From Flavobacterium sp. IMCC34852 (lineage in GTDB: Bacteria; Bacteroidota; Bacteroidia; Flavobacteriales; Flavobacteriaceae), in the NCBI RefSeq assembly GCF_030643905.1, contig NZ_CP121446.1:2710001-2774000 (forward strand): a stretch of 64,000 nucleotides of DNA, written 5' to 3'. The notes beneath the pieces were generated by a model. The model ran no database searches, was not told the DNA's origin, and saw only the letters and a list, made by a program, of their open reading frames with translations. The translations under genes were made by a program, and so were the position numbers. Within the stretch, counting starts at the first letter, position 1, and each line of letters opens with the position of its first letter. This document shows positions 56,276 through 64,000 of the stretch, piece after piece.

Positions 56276-56357
56276 GGGGAGATACTCAAGCGGCCAACGA
56301 GGGCGGACTGTAAATCCGCTGATTACATCTTCGCAGGTTCGAATCCTGCTCTCCCCA
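56276..56357 (+). tRNA. tRNA-Tyr (GTA)
   Basis: 82 nt, type II with a long variable arm. Acceptor GGGGAGA pairs with TCTCCCC, anticodon stem GCGGA/TCCGC encloses CTGTAAA (anticodon GTA), T-arm GCAGG-TTCGAAT-CCTGC. Its own promoter element lies just upstream. The last 16 nt recur twice downstream. Confidence 0.96.
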
Positions 56358-56573
56358 CAAAATGAAAAGTCTATAACATGTTAAAAGTTTACTTTTATAA
56401 ATGTTATGGACTTTTTGCTTTAAGCAAGGGCACCTTGCTCAGGATAGCGAAGCAATCCTGCTCTCCCCACAAGTATTTTAAACAAAAAAACCACAAGTTC
56501 ACTTGATGTTTTTTTTACAATGCTTTCGTAAGGGTGAACCCTTACGAATCATGAAATAATCCTGCTCTCCCCA
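56342..56573 (+). repeat. Three copies of the tRNA-Tyr 3' end with intervening hairpins
   Basis: AATCCTGCTCTCCCCA occurs at 56342-56357 (inside the tRNA), 56454-56469 and 56558-56573. Copy 2 is preceded by hairpin GCAAGG-GCA-CCTTGC and copy 3 by CGTAAGGG-TGAA-CCCTTACG. Terminator-like stems separate the copies (for example AAAGTCTATAACAT with ATGTTATGGACTTTTTG near 56365-56417). No gene lies in 56358-56697. These may be scars of element integration at the tRNA or processed tRNA-tail transcripts. Confidence 0.8.
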
Positions 56574-56697
56574 AAACGCAAAATCCTATAAATACTTAAT
56601 TATAAAACTTTAACACTATTACATCCCATAGCTAATGCTTTTTTTGTTGAACATATAATCAAAAAAAGTATCTTTGAAATTCTAAAAAATTGTTTTT

Positions 56698-57237
56698 ATG
56701 AAATCAAATCTATTTATTGGCTCGCTATTGACGGTAACTTTTGTGTTTACTTCTTGTAAAAAGGAAGAAGAAGCCGCAACCACAAGTGATGCTCCAAAAG
56801 AAATTATAATGCCAAGGGTTCAATCAATCCCGGCACAAACAAACATCCAACAGCCCGCTATTCAAAATGTGGCTCCGGGTCAAAACCAACCTGCTACGGC
56901 CAGTCAAACTTTAACTCCTAACCCACAACAAGTAGTAACCAAAAAAGGAATGAATCCGCCACATGGACAACCGGGACATCGCTGTGATATTGCGGTTGGT
57001 GCACCACTAAATTCTCCTGCAGGGAATAACAACCAGCCCAAAATAGGTTCAGCTACTACACAACAAATTGATCCGAGTAAATTCACAACTCAAACAGCAA
57101 CTCAGCCAACCGGAGCTCCTGCGATATTAAATCCTGACGGTGCACAAACCACCACCACGGTTCCCGGCATGAATCCGCCACACGGACAACCCGGACACCA
57201 ATGTGGTATTGCGGTTGGAGCTCCATTACCGAAATAA
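56698..57237 (+). CDS. Putative lipoprotein with two MNPPHGQPGHxC repeats
   Basis: 179 residues. Lipoprotein signal (VFTSCKKEEE, lipobox Cys near 20), a Pro/Gln/Thr-rich linker, and two copies of a 21-residue motif GMNPPHGQPGH(R/Q)C(D/G)IAVGAPL, near residues 82-102 and 158-178. The motif's two His and one Cys suggest metal (possibly copper) binding, but this is inference. Its C-terminal position is typical of a Bacteroidota family I have seen only as hypothetical. Followed by a terminator. Confidence 0.8.
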   Translation: MKSNLFIGSLLTVTFVFTSCKKEEEAATTSDAPKEIIMPRVQSIPAQTNIQQPAIQNVAPGQNQPATASQTLTPNPQQVVTKKGMNPPHGQPGHRCDIAVGAPLNSPAGNNNQPKIGSATTQQIDPSKFTTQTATQPTGAPAILNPDGAQTTTTVPGMNPPHGQPGHQCGIAVGAPLPK

Positions 57238-57251
57238 AAAAATCTTTATAA

Positions 57252-57285
57252 AAAAAATCCCGTCTTGTTTAGACGGGATTTTTTT
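57252..57285. terminator. Bidirectional terminator between the lipoprotein and SIMPL genes
   Basis: AAAAAATCCCGTCT and AGACGGGATTTTTT form a 14-bp perfect stem with a 5-nt loop, between convergent genes. Confidence 0.93.
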
Positions 57286-57300
57286 ATTTGAAATTATTGA

Positions 57301-57996
57301 TTACTCCAATGCGAAAACTACACTCACATTTGTAACAATCTCGATTTCACCTACAGCTAATGTTTCTCTTGGTGCATCAGCCTCTGCAGCCATTGCCATC
57401 ATGTTTCCTTTAAAATAAGGCATTGGTATGTGAACACTGGAATTATCTGTAATCAAAATGGCTTTGCCCACTTTTTGCCCTAAAACCGACACATAATCAT
57501 TAGCTTTTTGTTTGGCATTTAATATGGCTTTTTTTCTGGCTTCTCTTTCATAATCCTCCATTTTAGAAGATTTGAATTCAACACCCTGAATTGAATTAAT
57601 CCCGGCATCATTCAATCCCATCATAATTTCATCATACTTTGACAAATCTTTTAGGTTGATGCTCAAAGTTTGATTGGCTTGAAAAATTGACTTTTTCTTT
57701 TCATAATCATAGCTCTTACCCAAACTAACATTATTGGTTTTATAATCCGTGGCCGGAACACCACTTTTCTTTAAAAACTTGATTACTTTATCGACCACTT
57801 CATCGTTCAATGTCTTTACCTCTTTTACGTCTTTTCCTGAATTTTGGAAACCAACCGTAACTATAGCTTGATCGGGAATAATTTTTATTTTTCCCTCACC
57901 GGTGACTGAAATTTGTGGTACTTGGGCTTTTGATTCTTGCGCATTGGAAATACCTGCGACTAATAGGGCTAAAATTAAAACTGCTTTTTTACTCAT
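57301..57996 (-). CDS. SIMPL (DUF541) family periplasmic protein
   Basis: 231 residues from the ATG at 57996; an upstream in-frame ATG at 58041 would bury the signal peptide. Signal peptide SKKAVLILALLVAGISNAQ, then PQISVTGEGKIKIIPDQAIVTVGF, the SIMPL hallmark, and a C-terminal half with KAILNAKQKANDYVSVLGQKVGKA. The family is of uncertain function and has been linked to envelope and oxidative-stress protection. Confidence 0.9.
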   Translation of the reverse strand: MSKKAVLILALLVAGISNAQESKAQVPQISVTGEGKIKIIPDQAIVTVGFQNSGKDVKEVKTLNDEVVDKVIKFLKKSGVPATDYKTNNVSLGKSYDYEKKKSIFQANQTLSINLKDLSKYDEIMMGLNDAGINSIQGVEFKSSKMEDYEREARKKAILNAKQKANDYVSVLGQKVGKAILITDNSSVHIPMPYFKGNMMAMAAEADAPRETLAVGEIEIVTNVSVVFALE

Positions 57997-58089
57997 GAGA
58001 TTAAATTTGTTTTTTTGGTATTCGTGAATCTTCGATTTCATAATACAATATTTTTAAATATAAAAGTAACTTTCCAAAAGTTGTGCCAA

Positions 58090-58719
58090 TTATAATCTGC
58101 CGGTTTTGGCCATTACAAATAAAATTACAATCGGAATAGCCAATAAAACCACCGTTGATGTGCTGTTTTGAAACAAAGCCGGGTCTTTTATTAAAGTAAT
58201 CGCATAACCGCCGATTGCACCGCCAAAATGCGCTGTATGTCCGATATTGTCTCGCTTGGCTTTCATACCATAAATAGACGCCAACAAATAAATGAATCCG
58301 AAAATATATCCGGGTATAAAACCATAAATCTCTATACCGGGTGCAAGCAATATGGCCGAATATATAATTCCGGTCACTGCTCCCGAAGCACCTACGGCAC
58401 TATAACTATATTCATTGCCATGAAAGACCATTGTCAGTAAACTACCGAAAATCAAACTCGCCATATAAATCAGAAGAAAAGAAAAATTCCCGAGCATCCC
58501 AAAAACAATTGGGGCAAAAAAATACAGGGTAAGCATGTTAAAAGCCAAATGAATTTCATCGGCATGTAAAAATCCTGAGGTTATCATTCTTATTTGCTCT
58601 CCGGCTCGAATACTGCCTACATGAAATTGGTATTTTCTAAAAAACAATTGATCATTAAATCCTTTGATACTTATGAGGACATTGGCGAGAATAATACCAA
58701 TTAGAAATAGGTTGAGCAT
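58090..58719 (-). CDS. Rhomboid family intramembrane serine protease
   Basis: 209 residues, six membrane helices. The catalytic Ser is in AVGASGAVTG (GxSG, TM4) and the catalytic His in HTAHFGGAIGG (TM6); HADEIHLAFNMLTLYFF is the conserved TM2 His-Asn segment. It cleaves membrane-anchored proteins within the bilayer. Its substrate is not indicated. Confidence 0.93.
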   Translation of the reverse strand: MLNLFLIGIILANVLISIKGFNDQLFFRKYQFHVGSIRAGEQIRMITSGFLHADEIHLAFNMLTLYFFAPIVFGMLGNFSFLLIYMASLIFGSLLTMVFHGNEYSYSAVGASGAVTGIIYSAILLAPGIEIYGFIPGYIFGFIYLLASIYGMKAKRDNIGHTAHFGGAIGGYAITLIKDPALFQNSTSTVVLLAIPIVILFVMAKTGRL

Positions 58720-58820
58720 AACTGAAACATTTTGGTAAAAATAACAATAGTTCTTGAGGTTTCACAGACGATATCGGTTTAAAATAACTTTTAACTCTAT
58801 ATTTACAAAAATTTACACCA

Positions 58821-59693
58821 ATGCAACTCTTAGTTTTTTTACTGCTCTACCCGATTATTTGGTTCATGTCGAAAATGCCTTTTCGAGTATTGTATTTGAT
58901 CTCTGACCTGGTTTATATTTTGGTTTATTACCTTATTGGATACCGAAAAAAAATTGTTGGCCAAAATCTTGCGGCAGCTTTACCTCATTTGTCTGATAAA
59001 GAGCGAAAGGCTATTGAAAGAAAATCTTATCGTCACTTGTGTGATATGTTTTTGGAAATGATGAAAACCATGTCGATTTCTGAAGGAGAAATGAACAAAC
59101 GCTTCCAATTTACCAATATCGAAGCATTGACTGTTATGGAAAAACAAGGAAAGAGCATAGCTGTATTGATGGCACATTATGCTAGTTATGAATGGGCGAT
59201 TTCTTTGAATAATTTTAGTAATCTGACCGGTTATGCCATATACAAAAGAGTGGGAAATGTTTATTTCGATAAGTTGGTTAAGGATATTCGATTAAAATTT
59301 AAAGCGCAACTAATTACTACCCGAGAAACTATACCGACCATTGAAAAAAACCATCTTGAAAACCGTTTGGGTTTGTATGGTTTTGCCAGTGACCAATCAC
59401 CTCAGTTAAGCAAAACCCATCATTGGGGCACTTTCTTAGGTATAGAAACCCCTATTCACACAGGAGCGGAAATGTTAGCCAAGCGATTTGACATGAATGT
59501 TATATTTCTAAAAGTAAAAAAAGTCAAGCGTGGTTATTATGAAGCTACTTTAGAGACCATGTTTGACCATCCTAAAGAAGTGCCTAACTATCAAATATCA
59601 GATGAGTTTTTAAGGCGCGTGGAAAAGCAAATCTACGAAGCACCCGAATATTACTTGTGGACGCACAAGCGTTGGAAACACAAGAAAAAGTAG
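58821..59693 (+). CDS. Lipid A biosynthesis acyltransferase (LpxL/HtrB-like)
   Basis: 290 residues. One N-terminal membrane helix, then the acyltransferase motif HYASYEWA (HX4E-type) near 117-124, FASDQSPQL (second motif), and YLWTHKRWKH at the C-terminus, the usual ending of Bacteroidota LpxL homologues. It transfers a secondary acyl chain to lipid A at the inner face of the inner membrane. Confidence 0.92.
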   Translation: MQLLVFLLLYPIIWFMSKMPFRVLYLISDLVYILVYYLIGYRKKIVGQNLAAALPHLSDKERKAIERKSYRHLCDMFLEMMKTMSISEGEMNKRFQFTNIEALTVMEKQGKSIAVLMAHYASYEWAISLNNFSNLTGYAIYKRVGNVYFDKLVKDIRLKFKAQLITTRETIPTIEKNHLENRLGLYGFASDQSPQLSKTHHWGTFLGIETPIHTGAEMLAKRFDMNVIFLKVKKVKRGYYEATLETMFDHPKEVPNYQISDEFLRRVEKQIYEAPEYYLWTHKRWKHKKK

Positions 59694-59719
59694 TGTTCAG
59701 TGGTATGTTCAGAGTTCAG

Positions 59720-61207
59720 TTATTTGGCATTAAACCAAGACTTCACCATTGCTAATTCAGAATGTTTGGCGTTTTGGTGGATGAATTCGTTTGTTTTGGG
59801 ATTATATTTATAGTCTTTAGCCCATTCTTTGTGATTTTGTGCCAATGCTTTAATGCTTTCGCAAACAAATTGAATTTCTTCAGAAGTGGTTGTCGGGTGA
59901 ATCGACATTCTAATCCAACCCGGTTTTTTGATTAAATCGCCCGAGGTAATTTGGCACACCAAATCATGAGAGGTTTCCTGATCAACGTGCAATAAGAAAT
60001 GCCCGTAAGTGCCGGCACAACTACAACCTCCACGGGTTTGGATTCCAAAACGGTCATTCAGCAATTTTACCCCCAAATTAAAATGCAACTCGTCAATATA
60101 AAACGAAATAACCCCTAACCTGTCTTGGTGTTGGTTGGCCAAAATATGAATGTTTTCTATTGAATTTAATTCAGAAAAGACATATTCCACGATTTCATGT
60201 TCGCGTCCTAAAATATTCTTCACGCCCATTTGCTCCTTCAACTGAATCGCCAAAGCAGTTTTGATCACCTGAAGAAATCCCGGAGTTCCGCCATCTTCTC
60301 TGTCTTCTATATTGTCAATGTATTTGTGTTCACCCCAAGGATTCGTCCACGAAACGGTTCCGCCACCCGGACAATCAGGGACATTATTTTTGTATAAATT
60401 TTTATTAAAAATAAGCACCCCTGAAGTTCCCGGACCACCCAAAAACTTGTGCGGCGAAAAGAAAATAGCATCTAAATAACTTTCCTCATCAGGATGCATA
60501 TCAATTTCAACATATGGTCCGGAACACGCAAAATCCACAAAGCAAACGCCATTATTTTGATGCATTAATTTGGCTACTTCATGATAAGGTGTTTTAATCC
60601 CGGTAACATTGGAACAAGAGGTTATGGAAGCTATTTTAAAACTTCTGTCTTTGTATTTTTCTAATAGTTCTTTGAACTCCTTCATGCACAACAAACCGTC
60701 TTCATTAGCCGGAATTACAATCACATCGGCAATGGTTTCCAACCAAGAAGTTTGATTAGAATGGTGTTCCATGTGAGATATAAAAACGATTGGTTTTACT
60801 TCTTGCGGTATAGTTGTAAAGTCTTTTAGGTTTTCAGGGACTTTTAAACCTAGTATTCTTTGAAACTTATTTACTACGCCGGTCATCCCTGTACCATCAT
60901 TAATTAAGACATCATTTTCATTGGCATTGACATGCTTTTTGATAATGTGACGGGCTTCGTGGTAAGCCATAGTCATAGCCGTTCCTGAAATAGTCGTTTC
61001 TGTATGGGTATTGGCCACAAATGGTCCGAATTCATTTATCAGCTTTTCCTCAATCGGGCGATACAATCTTCCGCTGGCAGTCCAGTCGGTGTAAATAATT
61101 TTTTTCTTCCCGAAAGGAGACTCAAACTCTTGGTCTATTCCAATAATGTTCTGGCGAAACTGTCGGAAATACTGCTCTAAAGCCGTTTGGGTTTCTGTGG
61201 TAATCAT
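59720..61207 (-). CDS. Class V aminotransferase-fold PLP enzyme (cysteine desulfurase-like)
   Basis: 495 residues from the ATG at 61207, since a promoter -7 element covers the ATG seven codons earlier. PLP-binding Lys in FFSPHKFLGGPGT, GTGMTG near the start of the PLP domain, and GGCSCAGTYG in the C-terminal domain, where desulfurases have the active Cys. It differs from standard SufS/IscS in length and N-terminal part (IIYTDWTASGRLYRPIEE). Substrate uncertain: desulfurase, kynureninase-like or a lyase. Monocistronic. Confidence 0.88.
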   Translation of the reverse strand: MITTETQTALEQYFRQFRQNIIGIDQEFESPFGKKKIIYTDWTASGRLYRPIEEKLINEFGPFVANTHTETTISGTAMTMAYHEARHIIKKHVNANENDVLINDGTGMTGVVNKFQRILGLKVPENLKDFTTIPQEVKPIVFISHMEHHSNQTSWLETIADVIVIPANEDGLLCMKEFKELLEKYKDRSFKIASITSCSNVTGIKTPYHEVAKLMHQNNGVCFVDFACSGPYVEIDMHPDEESYLDAIFFSPHKFLGGPGTSGVLIFNKNLYKNNVPDCPGGGTVSWTNPWGEHKYIDNIEDREDGGTPGFLQVIKTALAIQLKEQMGVKNILGREHEIVEYVFSELNSIENIHILANQHQDRLGVISFYIDELHFNLGVKLLNDRFGIQTRGGCSCAGTYGHFLLHVDQETSHDLVCQITSGDLIKKPGWIRMSIHPTTTSEEIQFVCESIKALAQNHKEWAKDYKYNPKTNEFIHQNAKHSELAMVKSWFNAK

Positions 61208-61225
61208 AATGCAACTATTTGTGCT

Positions 61226-61233
61226 CAAAGATA
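61226..61233 (-). promoter_or_regulatory. Promoter -7 element of the class V aminotransferase gene
   Basis: The minus strand reads TATCTTTG (TAnnTTTG), 18 nt before the ATG at 61207. Confidence 0.65.
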
Positions 61234-61308
61234 CATTATTTTTAATTTTAGCTCAATAAATTTCCTCTTTGTTGATAAATTCACAAAACTCTAGAAAGAT
61301 TTAAACCT

Positions 61309-61316
61309 TAACTTTG
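61309..61316 (+). promoter_or_regulatory. Promoter -7 element for the secreted protein gene
   Basis: TAACTTTG matches TAnnTTTG; the ATG at 61349 follows after 32 nt. Confidence 0.6.
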
Positions 61317-61348
61317 GACATCTGTCTTACTTAGAAATTTCTTTGAAT

Positions 61349-62164
61349 ATGAAAAAAAGTTTATCTCTACTGTTGGTTGTACTAGGTATAACCACTGCTT
61401 TTAGTCAAGAAGACAATCGTCCGGTAAATACCGGTGATGATTTTAGTTTGGAAGTTGCTTTGGCCCTATTTAAAAAAGCCAATACCTTAGAAAATTTTGA
61501 AAAGTTACTCAATGAAGAAAGTAACAATGTCAACAATTTAGACCTCAACAATGATGATGACATTGATTATATAACCGTTGAGGATATCAAAGACGGCGAT
61601 TCCCATGTTATTGTACTAAGCACTTTTCTCGATGAAAAAGAAAAACAAGATATTGCTACCATCAGCATCGAAAAAACCGGAGAAAATCATGCAGTACTTC
61701 AAATAGAAGGTGACAAAGATTTATATCCCGAAAATACTATCGTAGAACCATTTGATGAAAAAGAAGTTATTAAAAGTTCAAAAGGTGGTCCTAATATTCC
61801 TGAAATAGATTTTCAAATAGTTTCTGTTAATGTTTGGCTTTGGCCAAGTGTCCGTTTTTTATATGGCCCGAACTATGTAGTTTGGGTTTCGCCCTACCGT
61901 TGGGGTTACTATCCTCGCTGGTGGAAACCATGGCGACCAATCTCTCATCCGGTGTTTTATGCCCACTGTGCTCCACACCGTGTATATTATCGTCCGGTTA
62001 CAACCCGCAGAGTCGTTGTAGCCCGAAAAACGTATACTTCGAGAAGACATTCTTCGACTTTGGTAGTTCACAATCGCCGAGGAACAACCGTAATTCACAA
62101 AAACAAGAGAGGCAAAGTAAAAGCCGTTAAAGTAAGAAGAACCCCGGCAAGAGCGAGAAGATAA
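61349..62164 (+). CDS. Secreted protein with a basic C-terminus, function unknown
   Basis: 271 residues from ATG 61349; an in-frame TTG at 61343 is less likely. Signal peptide (KKSLSLLLVVLGITTAFSQ), an acidic N-terminal domain (LDLNNDDDIDYITVED, like an EF-hand/dockerin-type calcium loop), and a WPSVRFLYGPNYVVWVSPYRWGYYPRWW aromatic block, then a His/Arg/Lys-rich tail. The strong change from acidic to basic halves is distinctive. Four bases separate it from the DUF1800 gene. Confidence 0.8.
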   Translation: MKKSLSLLLVVLGITTAFSQEDNRPVNTGDDFSLEVALALFKKANTLENFEKLLNEESNNVNNLDLNNDDDIDYITVEDIKDGDSHVIVLSTFLDEKEKQDIATISIEKTGENHAVLQIEGDKDLYPENTIVEPFDEKEVIKSSKGGPNIPEIDFQIVSVNVWLWPSVRFLYGPNYVVWVSPYRWGYYPRWWKPWRPISHPVFYAHCAPHRVYYRPVTTRRVVVARKTYTSRRHSSTLVVHNRRGTTVIHKNKRGKVKAVKVRRTPARARR

Positions 62165-62168
62165 AATC

Positions 62169-63560
62169 ATGAACAAGCACACCCTTTGGTCATTGCGTTT
62201 AGGTTTTTCAGGAAAGCAAAGTAAACTTATTGAAAATATGGGTTTACCCAAATTTCTGGAGCAATCCTATGTTTCATCATTTGACAAAAGCGTGCCTTCT
62301 TTTTTAGACAAGAGTCCAAAATCAATTCAAGAATTAAAAGCCAAACGTCAAGAATTAAAAAATATTTCTCCCGAAGAAGCGAAAGAACTACTCAAAATTG
62401 AACTCCAAGTGTCTCAGGAAATGAAAGCTTGGTGGTTGGAAAAAATGATTCATGATGAATATCCGCTACGCGAAAAAATGTCTTGCTTTTGGCACAACCA
62501 TTTTGTTTCGACTTACCAAAAAGTGAAGGTCAACCATTGGATTTTTCAGCACAACCAATTGCTACGTGAGAACGCTTTTGGCAACTTTAAAACCTTGACC
62601 AAACAAGTCATCCAAACCAATGCCATGGTACGTTATTTGGACAATGTAGACAATCGCCGAGATAAAATCAACGAAAACCTTAGCCGGGAATTATTAGAAT
62701 TGTTCACACTAGGTATTGGCCATTACACTGAAGACGATATTAAAAACGGCGCCAAGGGGTTGGCCGGATTAAACCTAGGAGAAGACCAAGCCGTTTATCG
62801 TCGAATGCTTGAAAACAATGACACGATTACCTATTTTGGCAAAACAGGCAAGTTCAAAGTGGGTGAAATGGTCGATATTATTTTCGAGCAAAAAGCGGTG
62901 CCTTATTTGCTGACGCGAAAAATCCTAAAGTGGTTCATCTACGATAATCCGTCAGAAGAATTGGTTCAATATTACGGGGATTATTTCCGAAAAGCAGATT
63001 TTGAAATCAAGCCGTTGCTTACCAAAATCTTCACTGAAGAATTCGCCAAAGACAATGCCGGAAGCAAAATCAAAGACCCTTTGGTTTATATCATCCAATT
63101 GATGCACGAGTTAAATGTTGCACAATTGAATCCGAAACTGGTTGTGCTTTTTTTAAGACAACAAGGCATGGATTTGTTTAACCAACCCAATGTTAAAGGT
63201 TGGAATGGCGGTAAAGAATGGCTGACTTCCCAAATTTATTTACAACGCAATAATGCTGCCGATTTGCTTTGCAACGGTAAAAGCTTGAGTCGAAGAAAAC
63301 AATTCACCGACGATGAAATGATGAATGAAAGTAGGTCACAATTGGTAAAAGTTAAACTTCATTGGGACAAAACCGGCAACAACAAAACTATTATTGCTGA
63401 ACTTACCAACAGATTATTATTTCAAGTCGATGACAATTTGCAAAAAGAATTTGAAGCCATCTTGAAATACGATTTCAATCCCAAAGCACAAAATGCCGAT
63501 GATGCCGTATTGCGATTGTTCAATGCGATGGTAAAAACACCCGAATACCAATTGATTTAG
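62169..63560 (+). CDS. DUF1800 family protein
   Basis: 463 residues. Family marks are KMSCFWHNHFV near 110, the NLSRELLELFTLGIGHYTEDDIKNGAKGLAG block near 170-200, and the C-terminal LFNQPNVKGWNGGKEW. DUF1800 proteins are of unknown function and are paired with DUF1501 proteins, as here, where the next gene starts 2 nt after the stop. No signal peptide is obvious. Confidence 0.92.
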   Translation: MNKHTLWSLRLGFSGKQSKLIENMGLPKFLEQSYVSSFDKSVPSFLDKSPKSIQELKAKRQELKNISPEEAKELLKIELQVSQEMKAWWLEKMIHDEYPLREKMSCFWHNHFVSTYQKVKVNHWIFQHNQLLRENAFGNFKTLTKQVIQTNAMVRYLDNVDNRRDKINENLSRELLELFTLGIGHYTEDDIKNGAKGLAGLNLGEDQAVYRRMLENNDTITYFGKTGKFKVGEMVDIIFEQKAVPYLLTRKILKWFIYDNPSEELVQYYGDYFRKADFEIKPLLTKIFTEEFAKDNAGSKIKDPLVYIIQLMHELNVAQLNPKLVVLFLRQQGMDLFNQPNVKGWNGGKEWLTSQIYLQRNNAADLLCNGKSLSRRKQFTDDEMMNESRSQLVKVKLHWDKTGNNKTIIAELTNRLLFQVDDNLQKEFEAILKYDFNPKAQNADDAVLRLFNAMVKTPEYQLI

Positions 63561-63562
63561 CC

Positions 63563-64000
63563 ATGAACAGAAGAAACTTTTTAACCCTAACAGGAACATT
63601 TACCGGTGGTGCTTTGCTACTGCCTGATTTCCTTCACGCTTTCGGAAATCAGCCTAACCTGTTGATTGGTGAACAATGCTTGGTGTTTGTCCAACTCAAT
63701 GGCGGTAATGATGGTTTGAACACGTTTATTCCGTTTGAGAATCCTTTGTATTATGATTTGCGGACCAAAATTGCGCTTTCCAAAGACCAGGTCATCAGTA
63801 AAAATAAAGGCATGTCATTTCATCCGGCGTTGAAAGATTTTGCGACGATGCAACAAAATGGGGACTTGAGCATCATCCAAAACGTGGGTTATCCTGAGCC
63901 CAATCGATCGCATTTTCGCAGTCAGGAAATTTGGCAAACTGCCTCAGATTCCAATCAATATTTAAATGAAGGTTGGTTAGGTCGTTATCTCGACTTGCAA
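63563..64000 (+). CDS. DUF1501 family protein, N-terminal part (cut by window end)
   Basis: The visible 146 residues begin MNRRNFLTLTG, a twin-arginine-like signal (RRNF), then LVFVQLNGGNDGLNTFIPFENP and NRSHFRSQEIWQ, which are hallmarks of DUF1501 (sulfatase-like fold). Forms the usual pair with DUF1800; such proteins are probably exported. The frame is open at the window end. Confidence 0.92.
   Translation, partial: MNRRNFLTLTGTFTGGALLLPDFLHAFGNQPNLLIGEQCLVFVQLNGGNDGLNTFIPFENPLYYDLRTKIALSKDQVISKNKGMSFHPALKDFATMQQNGDLSIIQNVGYPEPNRSHFRSQEIWQTASDSNQYLNEGWLGRYLDLQ

Overview
The window looks like a chromosomal segment of a Flavobacterium-type bacterium (Bacteroidota). The signs are AT-rich DNA, promoters with the TAnnTTTG -7 element, gliding genes gldF/gldG, a type IX secretion sorting tail, and an rrn operon in the order 16S - tRNA-Ile - tRNA-Ala - 23S.

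Layout. 1-4.4 kb: rRNA operon on the minus strand (23S cut by the window edge) with antitermination-like elements and tandem promoters. 4.4-17.2 kb: core genes (DUF4294 protein, M42 peptidase, two small secreted proteins, purC, PhoH, SAM hydrolase-like enzyme, gldFG, dnaN, universal stress protein, mnmE). 17.2-48.3 kb: a genomic island of about 31 kb inserted at the 3' end of mnmE. The last 15 bases of mnmE recur at the far end (13/15 identical), a tyrosine recombinase lies just inside the mnmE-proximal end, and a repeated TTGTTGCCCAA motif occurs inside both ends. 48.3-64 kb: core genes again (CHASE/PAS histidine kinase, secreted endonuclease I, TauE/SafE plus persulfide dioxygenase, a TlpA-like gene split at an A10 run, tRNA-Tyr, SIMPL protein, rhomboid protease, acyltransferase, class V aminotransferase, DUF1800/DUF1501 pair).

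Inside the island there are four modules. (1) Integration and replication: HTH/zinc-finger protein, integrase, an unknown protein, two small HTH proteins and a BT4734/DUF3987 primase-helicase-like protein; no relaxase or conjugation gene is visible. (2) A tightly packed six-gene defence-like operon (23.0-35.9 kb): type III-like methyltransferase, AlbA_2/GHKL ATP-binding protein, type III-like restriction helicase-nuclease, SNF2 helicase with a degenerate PLD-like N-terminus, DUF4391 protein, and a prokaryotic Argonaute whose PIWI domain appears to have lost catalytic aspartates. This is the best candidate for an undescribed system: a guide-binding but non-cutting Argonaute attached to a restriction-helicase cassette. 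(3) An envelope-lipid cassette (36.0-45.5 kb): an OmpR-type two-component pair, an outer-membrane receptor, a PepSY-like protein, an LTA-synthase-like sulfatase, a diacylglycerol kinase, a DUF347 membrane protein and a PAP2 phosphatase. Three promoters here share a 38-nt element with TTCAA-type repeats 11 nt apart, a likely operator for the cassette's own regulator. (4) A gene-poor stretch rich in long imperfect palindromes (45.5-46.8 kb), then an unknown conserved-looking protein and a thermonuclease next to the right end.

All assignments come from reading the sequence and translated proteins by eye. No database search or alignment program was run, so family names rest on recognised motifs.
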